From NCBI GenBank assembly GCA_913020705.1, contig CAJWBY010000103.1, positions 1 to 16,642 on the forward strand: 16,642 bases of DNA, in the 5' to 3' direction. Each line of letters starts with the position of its first letter. Positions within the stretch are counted from its first letter, which is position 1. Positions 7,403 through 13,922 of the stretch are shown here, in pieces. The notes beneath the pieces were generated by a model. It saw nothing but the letters and a program-made list of their open reading frames with translations, searched no databases and had not been told where the DNA came from. This DNA comes from an uncultured Colwellia sp. GTDB taxonomy: Bacteria > Pseudomonadota > Gammaproteobacteria > Enterobacterales > Alteromonadaceae. The translations under genes and the position numbers were made by a program.

Positions 7403-7539
7403 AAAGAACTTTTCTTGATATGCGATAAAATCAATGAAAATATTTATTTTGTTGAAACAACTGAGTTATAACGTATAAAAGAACAGAATTCGTTTGAAAT
7501 GTTTTGTCTATCAGCACACAAGCAATTCTTGTTTTGCCT

Positions 7540-7548
7540 TGGTATACT
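7540..7548 (+). promoter_or_regulatory. Candidate extended -10 promoter of gpmI
   Basis: TG-G-TATACT at 7540-7548 is an extended -10 pattern that does not need a strong -35, and none is seen. Transcription would begin near 7555, about 33 bases before the preferred gpmI start. The divergent yibN/gpmI region (7337-7587) otherwise holds only short AT-rich inverted repeats. Confidence 0.4.
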
Positions 7549-7587
7549 GCCAAATAATTAGACAATTTCAACATTATGGAAAATATA

Positions 7588-9129
7588 ATGCCAAATAAAA
7601 AACCTACTGTATTACTTATTTTAGATGGTTGGGGATACAGAGAATCACCAGAATCTAACGCTATTTTTCATGCAAAAACCCCTGTACTTGACGACTTAAA
7701 CGCTCGTTATCCAAATATGTTAATCGGCACATCAGGCATGGCAGTAGGTTTACCTGACGGTCAAATGGGTAATTCAGAAGTTGGCCATGTTAATTTAGGT
7801 GCTGGACGTATTGTTTACCAAGACTTCACGCGTATAACAAAATCGATTAAAGATAAAGAATTTAACGACAACAAAGCATTGAACAATGCAGTTTCTGAAG
7901 CGATAAAGCACGATAAAGCGATACATGTTTTTGGCTTATTATCACCCGGTGGTGTTCATAGTCATGAAGAACACATATTTTCAATGCTTGAACTCGCTAA
8001 AGAAAAAGGTGCAAATAAAATTTATTTACATGCATTCTTAGATGGTCGAGATACTCCACCACGCAGTGCTGAAGCATCATTAATCAAAGCTCAAGAAAAG
8101 TTTAATCAACTAGGATGTGGGCAAATAGCGTCTGTAATAGGTCGTTATTACGCAATGGACCGAGACCAGCGTTGGGATCGTGTTGAATTAGCTTATAACT
8201 TAATGGTTAGTGGTGAAGCACAACATACATATTCAAGCGCAACAGACGCATTAGCAGCGGCTTACGCTCGTGATGAAAATGACGAATTCGTTGGCGCGTC
8301 TGCAATAGTAGACGCCAGTGGCAATACCATTGAAATTAATGACGGCGACGCATTAATATTTATGAATTTTAGAGCCGACCGCGCCCGTCAATTTACGCGT
8401 TGTTTTACTGAAAAAGATTTTTCAGGCTTTCAACGTAAGAAAGTTGCTGCTATTTCTGACTTTGTAATGCTCACTGAATATGCAAACGACATAAAAGCTA
8501 ATATCGCTTTTCCTAAAGTACCACTTGAAAACGTACTCGGCGAGTGGTTAGAAAAAAACAATAAAACTCAACTACGTATATCAGAAACAGAAAAGTATGC
8601 ACACGTTACCTTCTTTTTCAGTGGTGGTAGAGAAAATGAATTTACGGGTGAAAAACGTATTTTAGTACCATCTCCACAAGTAGCCACTTACGACTTACAA
8701 CCAGAAATGAATTCAGCTTTATTAACTGATAACTTAGTAGCCGCGATTGAAAGCGGTGAATATGACTTAATTGTTTGTAATTATCCGAATGGTGATATGG
8801 TTGGACATACGGGTAAATTTGACGCTGCTGTAACTGCTTGTGAAGCTGTTGATACCAGTGTTGGTAGAGTCGTTGCTGCTTTAGAAAAAGTTAACGGTGA
8901 ATGTTTAATTACTGCCGATCATGGCAATGCAGAACAAATGCTTGATAACAGCTCAGGCCAAGCACATACCGCACATACCTGCGAACCTGTACCGTTAATT
9001 TACATAGGCCGAAATGCTCAACCCGCAGAAAGTGGCGCATTAAGTGATATTGCTCCTACTCTCTTGCAACTAATGGGCATGGAGCAACCTGAAGAAATGA
9101 CAGGTAGTTCATTGATGAAGTTTATTTAA
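7588..9129 (+). CDS. gpmI: 2,3-bisphosphoglycerate-independent phosphoglycerate mutase
   Basis: This cytoplasmic, manganese-dependent glycolytic enzyme interconverts 3- and 2-phosphoglycerate through a phosphoserine intermediate. The product has 513 residues from the ATG at 7588 (E. coli 514). Key sites are D13 in [11 protein letters not shown] and nucleophile S63 in [17 protein letters not shown]. The transferase insert has [11 protein letters not shown] and [14 protein letters not shown]. The C-terminal metal-binding motifs are [22 protein letters not shown] and [11 protein letters not shown]. An ATG four codons earlier (7576) is possible, but it has no ribosome binding site, whereas GGAAAA precedes the 7588 ATG. 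The gene leads the gpmI-envC-yibQ set, a conserved gammaproteobacterial order, and envC begins 8 bases after its stop. Confidence 0.96.
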   Translation: MPNKKPTVLLILDGWGYRESPESNAIFHAKTPVLDDLNARYPNMLIGTSGMAVGLPDGQMGNSEVGHVNLGAGRIVYQDFTRITKSIKDKEFNDNKALNNAVSEAIKHDKAIHVFGLLSPGGVHSHEEHIFSMLELAKEKGANKIYLHAFLDGRDTPPRSAEASLIKAQEKFNQLGCGQIASVIGRYYAMDRDQRWDRVELAYNLMVSGEAQHTYSSATDALAAAYARDENDEFVGASAIVDASGNTIEINDGDALIFMNFRADRARQFTRCFTEKDFSGFQRKKVAAISDFVMLTEYANDIKANIAFPKVPLENVLGEWLEKNNKTQLRISETEKYAHVTFFFSGGRENEFTGEKRILVPSPQVATYDLQPEMNSALLTDNLVAAIESGEYDLIVCNYPNGDMVGHTGKFDAAVTACEAVDTSVGRVVAALEKVNGECLITADHGNAEQMLDNSSGQAHTAHTCEPVPLIYIGRNAQPAESGALSDIAPTLLQLMGMEQPEEMTGSSLMKFI

Positions 9130-9137
9130 TAATTAAT

Positions 9138-10304
9138 ATGATAAGAATTACCGTGAAAAAAATATTATTATTTGCATCACTATGTAGCTTTTGCTGCATA
9201 TTGATGTCGGTGAGTTTTGCTGAACAATCTTCTGAGAATGATAGTAACAAGAAAAAAGCTAATCAAGCACTATCCAAAGTTCAACAGCAGATTTCTCAAC
9301 AACAAAAGTCTATCAAACAAACAAGTAATCAGCGTTCATCCTTAGAAAAAAAATTAAGAATTGACGATATATCCATTGCAAAAATTGTAAAAACGCTCAT
9401 TAATACTCAGCAAGATCTTCAAAAAACGCAACAGACATTAAAAAACCTTGCACAAAAAAAAATATCGTTAACTAACAAAAAGAAACAACAAGAATTAGTA
9501 TTAGCACAACAATTAAGAGCTGCTTATACATCAGGTCATCACGACTATATTAAATTATTACTTAATCAAAAGAGCCCCTCTAGCGTAGAGCGAACCGTAA
9601 CTTATTATAAATATTTGAACGATGCTCGCACTAAAGAGATTGATCAATTCCAAATCGTATTAAGTGATTTACTTGCCGTCACTACAAAACATCAAGAACA
9701 AGCTAAAAAACTTAGCATACTAAAGCAAGAACAAGCTGAGCAAAAACTCACTTTTCAACAAAGTAAGCAAGCACGTACAAAAACCATCAGAGCATTAAGT
9801 AAAGAACTCCTTAATAGTAAGCAACTACTAGCCAAATTAGTGGCTGAAGAAGAAAATTTAGTGGTCGCTTTACAGCGTATTGTTGCTTTGTCACAACAAA
9901 GTGCTGAATTAGTGGGTTTAAAAAAATTAAAAAGGAAACTTGCTTGGCCTATTAAAGGGAAAGTTAGCCACAGCTTTGGCTCTCGTAAACAAGGTTACTT
10001 GAAGTGGAAAGGCATTCTATTGGCGGCACCTGTTGGCAAACAAGTGAAAGCCATTCATAACGGTACCGTTTTATTTTCTGATTGGTTGAAAGGTTATGGT
10101 TTAGTCACAGTATTAGACCATGGTGAAGGGTACATGAGCTTGTATGGTCATAATCAAGCTTTATTAAAAACAGTGGGCGACCGTGTTGAAACGGGTGAAC
10201 CTATTGCACTTGTAGGGCAAAGTGGTGGCCAAAGTAAATCTGGATTATATTTTGAAATTCGCAGAGATGGTCAAGCTATAAACCCTAAACCTTGGTTTAA
10301 ATAA
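9138..10304 (+). CDS. envC: Murein hydrolase activator EnvC
   Basis: EnvC is a periplasmic protein recruited to the divisome that activates the AmiA/AmiB amidases during daughter-cell separation. The 388-residue product starts with a signal peptide (about 1-28, cleavage after VSFA). A long glutamine/lysine-rich coiled coil (about 33-255) follows, then a C-terminal LytM/M23 domain (about 266-388). The domain is catalytically degenerate, as in known EnvC. The usual histidine-aspartate zinc site is replaced by KWKGILL (from K289), and the HxH motif reads GLYFEIR (369-375). The ending RRDGQAINPKPWF is typical of EnvC. No strong ribosome binding site precedes the ATG, and a GTG at 9153 is a possible alternative start. 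It is probably translated from the gpmI transcript, given the 8-base gap. Confidence 0.92.
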   Translation: MIRITVKKILLFASLCSFCCILMSVSFAEQSSENDSNKKKANQALSKVQQQISQQQKSIKQTSNQRSSLEKKLRIDDISIAKIVKTLINTQQDLQKTQQTLKNLAQKKISLTNKKKQQELVLAQQLRAAYTSGHHDYIKLLLNQKSPSSVERTVTYYKYLNDARTKEIDQFQIVLSDLLAVTTKHQEQAKKLSILKQEQAEQKLTFQQSKQARTKTIRALSKELLNSKQLLAKLVAEEENLVVALQRIVALSQQSAELVGLKKLKRKLAWPIKGKVSHSFGSRKQGYLKWKGILLAAPVGKQVKAIHNGTVLFSDWLKGYGLVTVLDHGEGYMSLYGHNQALLKTVGDRVETGEPIALVGQSGGQSKSGLYFEIRRDGQAINPKPWFK

Positions 10305-10366
10305 GCCAAAGAGAAAAAGTAATTCACCACTTCTACTCGATTTAATATTTTTCACCTGATAACCTG

Positions 10367-10386
10367 AATCAATATTAATTGATTTT
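10367..10386. repeat. AT-rich 7-bp inverted repeat between envC and yibQ
   Basis: AATCAAT (10367-10373) and ATTGATT (10378-10384) flank a 4-base ATTA. A few T residues follow, but the stem is almost all A-T, so termination would be weak at best. It lies 17 bases before the yibQ start and could be an attenuating hairpin or chance. Confidence 0.3.
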
Positions 10387-10403
10387 AAGAATGACGAGCT
10401 CTT

Positions 10404-11168
10404 TTGAATTTATTTACACGCTTCTTTATTTTACTTATGTTTATAAGCGCTACATCATCAGCTGTCGCTAAAAGCGCTCAAGTTGCCATTATAATAGATG
10501 ATATTGGTTATCGACAAAGTGATGCTGCAGCCCTCACTTTACCTGGGGCAATAACCTTCGCTATTCTTCCTCATACGCCTTACGGAAAGACATTAGCCCT
10601 ACAAGCCTACAGTAAAAAGAACGACGTTATTTTACACATACCTATGGAAGCCGAGAATGGTAAAAAACTAGGTCCAGGCGCATTAACAATTCAAATGAAT
10701 GAACAATCAATTCGTCATGAACTTTCGCTTGCCTTTGCAGAAATCCCTTTTGCTATTGGCATGAATAACCACATGGGCAGCAAGCTCACAAAACTTTATA
10801 CCCCAATGATGTGGACGATGCGCTTTTTAAAAGAACGAAATTTGATTTTTATTGACAGTGTCACTACAAATAAAACGAAAGCAGAGAAAATTGCGCTTCA
10901 ATTAGGTGTACCCACAGCGCATAGACAAATATTTTTAGACAATGAATTAACGCGTGAATATATTGATAAACAGTTCATGCAACTTATCGATCATGCTCAA
11001 CAGTTTAAATCAGCAGTGGCTATTGCCCACCCTCATCCAGAAACAATCCTAGCTTTAAACCGTCTAATCCCTTTACTAGCTGAGCTGGACATTGACCTAG
11101 TGCCCATATCAACATTAATTAGCGCATCTAACAACACCCACGAACTTCCCGTAATAAGTGAAGATTAA
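10404..11168 (+). CDS. yibQ: Divergent polysaccharide deacetylase family protein (YibQ-like)
   Basis: This 254-residue predicted periplasmic protein belongs to the divergent polysaccharide deacetylase family (the DUF610 type). The fold is related to NodB deacetylases, but the biochemical role is not settled. A signal peptide spans about 1-22 (cleavage after SSAVA). Family blocks are VAIIIDDIGYRQSD (27-40), FAILPHTPYG (52-61), LHIPMEAEN (78-86), GPGALTIQMNE (90-100), GMNNHMGSKLT (119-129), FIDSVTT (149-155) and an AHPHPET motif near the C terminus. Translation probably begins at TTG 10404. A TGA stop lies in frame at 10392, GAG is 5 bases upstream, and the next ATG (10437) would remove the basic start of the signal peptide. 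The gene follows envC as in E. coli, with a 99-base gap. It converges on the protease gene. Confidence 0.87.
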   Translation: MNLFTRFFILLMFISATSSAVAKSAQVAIIIDDIGYRQSDAAALTLPGAITFAILPHTPYGKTLALQAYSKKNDVILHIPMEAENGKKLGPGALTIQMNEQSIRHELSLAFAEIPFAIGMNNHMGSKLTKLYTPMMWTMRFLKERNLIFIDSVTTNKTKAEKIALQLGVPTAHRQIFLDNELTREYIDKQFMQLIDHAQQFKSAVAIAHPHPETILALNRLIPLLAELDIDLVPISTLISASNNTHELPVISED

Positions 11169-11175
11169 TTGATAT

Positions 11176-11952
11176 CTAATTCGTCTTTAGGTAGTCAATT
11201 TTATGTTTTTTCAATAACGCTAATAAATATTTAACGGGAATAGCATAGGTAATACCACTTGGCTTACTGATCACGGCCTCTTTAGACTCTTGTACAAAGA
11301 CTTTATTAATAATACCAATCACTTCTCCTGTATCAACATCGTATAAAGCACTGCCACTATTCCCGGGATAAGCGGTAGCATCAAGCTGATAAACCAAATA
11401 AGGATTACGCAACATTTTAAGCATTTTAATGCTAATTTGTTGAGCACTATCCACAGGGATAATCGTTGGTGTAATACTGGCAATAATACCTCGATGCGTA
11501 ACAGGGTATAGCCCTAAAACAGCACCAATAGGAAAACCGGTAAAGGCAACATAGTTTCCTTCTCGTCTAAAGTCTTTATCCGCAAGTTTCACTGCAGGCA
11601 GCGGAGCTCCATGAATTTTCAGCACGGCAATATCATGCAGCTGGGAGCTGGCAATAACATCAGCCATACGTACTTTTGCATTTTTTCCTGAGCCTGTGAA
11701 AATGGCCATTTTTTGTAAAAGGTTACTATCAAGCTCTTTAGGTAAAACGTGATGATTTGTCACTACATATTGACCATTACCAATAACAAATCCGCTACCA
11801 TTCAAGTTGTTTTTTTGCCTACCTGAAGGTGTGTGAACACCGATACCCACAACCGATGGTTTTATTTTTTCAACGGTGTCAGCTAAATCAGCAAGCGCTA
11901 ATCCTGTATATAAAATAAAGTATGTACTTAAAGCTATTTTCACATAACGCAT
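11176..11952 (-). CDS. Secreted trypsin-like serine protease without PDZ domain
   Basis: The 258-residue product has a signal peptide (about 1-21, cleavage after GLALA) and a single chymotrypsin-fold protease domain of the DegP/HtrA-like S1C type. The triad candidates are H68 in VVTNHHVLP, D107 in LHDIAVLKI and S199 in YPGNSGSALYD. Other HtrA-like marks are GSGFVIGNGQYVVTN, TGFPIGAVLG and GITYAIPVKYLL. Chain length ends right after the protease domain, so the PDZ domains of DegP/DegS are absent. It contains no cysteine. GGAG with 6-7 base spacing is a good ribosome binding site. It diverges from the patatin gene (152-base gap) and its stop lies 7 bases from that of the converging yibQ. The substrate is unknown; a periplasmic processing or quality-control role is inferred. 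Confidence 0.83.
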   Translation of the reverse strand: MRYVKIALSTYFILYTGLALADLADTVEKIKPSVVGIGVHTPSGRQKNNLNGSGFVIGNGQYVVTNHHVLPKELDSNLLQKMAIFTGSGKNAKVRMADVIASSQLHDIAVLKIHGAPLPAVKLADKDFRREGNYVAFTGFPIGAVLGLYPVTHRGIIASITPTIIPVDSAQQISIKMLKMLRNPYLVYQLDATAYPGNSGSALYDVDTGEVIGIINKVFVQESKEAVISKPSGITYAIPVKYLLALLKKHKIDYLKTN

Positions 11953-12104
11953 TTAACACTCCGTCCAAATAAAGTTCATCTATATTAATAAGTTTACTGC
12001 GTTTTACTCGCAAAAACAGCTATCATTGCTCATAATTAAAAGTATCAGAATAATATTCTTATATTCCGGCGAGCAGTAATTCCCATTTAAGGCCAAACAA
12101 AAGT

Positions 12105-12929
12105 ATGACAAAAAAAACAGTCGTTCCTATATTTGCAGGAGGCGGTACACGTTTACCTGCTCACGTGGGAATTTTACATGCATTAGAAGATTTTGATGTC
12201 GACTTTAATCACATAGTAGGTGTTTCAGGAGGCAGTATTGTTAGTAGCTTATTTGCTGCTGGCATGAGCCCTGCTGAAATTAAAGAGATAGCGTTAAATA
12301 CTAACTATAATGAATTTCGAGAATTTTCATTGTTGAAACTTATTCGAAATGGCGGATTAAGTTCAGGTGACCGCTTTGAAAAATGGATGGATGATTTACT
12401 CGGTGGAAAAACCTTTGCAGAGTTAGATTATGATTTACATATTGTTGCTACCGATGTTGCTAATGGTTCTCCGGTCATTTTTGATAAAGAAAATACGCCT
12501 GACGTAAAAGTATCTCTCGCGGTAAGGTTTTCAATGTCAATTCCTTTAGTTTTTAGTTTCAAATCGTTTGGTAACCATGTAATGGTTGATGGTAGTATTT
12601 TATCTGAAGATGCAGTTCACCGTGACTGGGCTAAAGATGGCACGCCTGTTCTTTGTTTTCGTCTTAAAGGTGACCATGAAACGAATGAAGTTAAAATTAA
12701 AGGTTGGTTCCCTATTTATAAATACCTAACGCTTCTAGTTCGCACGTTTATGACGACTATATCTCGAGAATATATTAATGATGCCTTTTGGCATAACACC
12801 GTAGTGGTTAATATTGGCAATTATTCTGCTGTTGATTTTTCGATGACACAAGAGCAAAAACTTGCTTTATTTGATATTGGTTTTGAAACTGCAGAGCATG
12901 TATTACCGATAAAATTAGGTAAAAAATAA
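12105..12929 (+). CDS. Patatin-like phospholipase family protein
   Basis: The 274-residue product is a patatin-fold lipid acyl hydrolase with a Ser-Asp dyad. The oxyanion loop is AGGGTRLPAHVGILHAL (11-27). Nucleophile S41 lies in GVSGGSIVSSLFAAGMSP, and the dyad aspartate is D162 in VMVDGSILSEDAV. The oxyanion loop differs from the common GGGxKGxxHxG form, with leucine and proline in place of the glycine and the following hydrophobic residue. No signal peptide is seen, so a cytoplasmic location is likely; a hydrophobic patch near 208-220 could touch the membrane. The start is supported only weakly (AAGG about 12 bases upstream). The PEP-CTERM-associated acyltransferase follows 99 bases later on the same strand. 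Substrates cannot be read from sequence; phospholipid or acyl-thioester hydrolysis are both possible. Confidence 0.85.
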   Translation: MTKKTVVPIFAGGGTRLPAHVGILHALEDFDVDFNHIVGVSGGSIVSSLFAAGMSPAEIKEIALNTNYNEFREFSLLKLIRNGGLSSGDRFEKWMDDLLGGKTFAELDYDLHIVATDVANGSPVIFDKENTPDVKVSLAVRFSMSIPLVFSFKSFGNHVMVDGSILSEDAVHRDWAKDGTPVLCFRLKGDHETNEVKIKGWFPIYKYLTLLVRTFMTTISREYINDAFWHNTVVVNIGNYSAVDFSMTQEQKLALFDIGFETAEHVLPIKLGKK

Positions 12930-12987
12930 GTTTTTTCAAATATTAGTAATAATTATTTTATATTAGGTTATTATTAATAGTATCTAT

Positions 12988-13011
12988 CGTGAGGAAATTA
13001 TTCTCATCACG
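12988..13011. repeat. Imperfect inverted repeat upstream of the acyltransferase
   Basis: CGTGA (12988-12992) pairs with TCACG (13007-13011), and after one mismatch GA pairs with TC. The left arm contains GAGGA, the best ribosome-binding-like sequence in this gap. It is 33 bases from the ATG and so cannot serve directly. It may be an operator half-site pair or a leader hairpin. Confidence 0.35.
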
Positions 13012-13028
13012 AATTTAGATGATGACAA

Positions 13029-13847
13029 ATGGATGAGCAAATGAGTTTTGGTAAATTAATATTAAATTCTCCTATTATTGGTGATGTTGCAAAAAAAGTT
13101 GCTTCGTTGAAGGTAAATCATGATGCCGGAAATATAGCTGAGCATTTTACTCAGTTTCTTAAACCACAATATGCCTCTACAGATGTTCTTCGTGATGAAG
13201 TATTTAAAATTCGACACAATGTTTACTGTGAAGAGTTAGCCTTCGAAAATCAAAAAGATGATGGTATGGAAATGGATGAGTTTGATCCACATTCTATATT
13301 TGCTTTAATAAAACACAAACCTACAAACAATTACACGAGCTGTGTACGTATTGTTCGTTCAAGTTGTGATGAAGAGTTATTGCCAATAGAAAAATTTTGC
13401 TACGATGCCATTCAAGACAAAACCTATGATCCTAAAAATTTCAATCGTGCAGAAATTGGAGAGTTTTCTCGATTAGCGGTGAAAGCTGATTTCAGACGTC
13501 GTAAATCAGATCGCTTCAAAGGCTCTGCAATCGGTGCAATCAGTGAAAGTACTTATTCTGAATCAGAACTACGTTGTTTCCCCTTTATTGCTATCGGCTT
13601 ATATATGGTGGCTGGAACGTTAGCTATCGATAAAGGTATAAAGCACGCTTTTGTAATGATGGAGCCACGCTTGGCTCGTAGTATGAAATTCGTTGGTATT
13701 AAATTTGTACAAATAGGTGAACCTATTGAATATCACGGTTTACGCGCACCTTATTATATTAACGCGGAAATATTTTTAGATAACTTAACAAGTGGTTTCA
13801 AAAGCTTGTACAAAGAGATACAAAAAGATATTCGTAGCCAATTCTAA
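13029..13847 (+). CDS. PEP-CTERM/exosortase system-associated acyltransferase (LuxI-like GNAT fold)
   Basis: The 272-residue product matches the PEP-CTERM/exosortase-associated acyltransferase family, relatives of N-acyl amino acid synthases and acyl-homoserine lactone synthases. Family blocks are LRDEVFKIRHNVYCEELAFE (54-73), DEFDPHSIFALIKHK (83-97), CVRIVR (105-110), AEIGEFSRLAVKADFRRR (141-158), FPFIAIGLYMVAGTLAIDKGIKHAFVMMEPRLARSMKFVGIKF (184-226) and EPIEYHGLRAPYYIN (231-245). Residues D83, D86, R107, E145 and R148 sit where LuxI-type enzymes have their conserved acidic and arginine residues; this alignment is by eye. It probably transfers a fatty acyl group from acyl-ACP or acyl-CoA to an amino compound, but the acceptor is unknown. 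The start is either ATG 13029 or ATG 13041; an in-frame stop lies just upstream at 13023. The gene converges on prsT and ends at a bidirectional terminator. Confidence 0.85.
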   Translation: MDEQMSFGKLILNSPIIGDVAKKVASLKVNHDAGNIAEHFTQFLKPQYASTDVLRDEVFKIRHNVYCEELAFENQKDDGMEMDEFDPHSIFALIKHKPTNNYTSCVRIVRSSCDEELLPIEKFCYDAIQDKTYDPKNFNRAEIGEFSRLAVKADFRRRKSDRFKGSAIGAISESTYSESELRCFPFIAIGLYMVAGTLAIDKGIKHAFVMMEPRLARSMKFVGIKFVQIGEPIEYHGLRAPYYINAEIFLDNLTSGFKSLYKEIQKDIRSQF

Positions 13848-13873
13848 AATTGATCATCTAACTAACAAAAAAT

Positions 13874-13897
13874 AGCCACAGTGGTGGCTGTTTTTTT
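13874..13897. terminator. Bidirectional Rho-independent terminator
   Basis: The stem AGCCAC (13874-13879) / GTGGCT (13884-13889) with loop AGTG is followed by seven T residues (13891-13897) on the plus strand. Six A residues (13867-13872) precede it and become a U-run on the minus strand. It therefore serves the acyltransferase from the left and prsT from the right. Confidence 0.85.
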
Positions 13898-13922
13898 ATG
13901 ACTAAAATTTAATTATATAAAC

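Noticed and set aside
9260..9860. Repetitive glutamine/lysine-rich coding in envC as a possible DNA repeat
   Set aside because: It is the normal coiled-coil composition of EnvC; no exact repeated DNA unit is seen.
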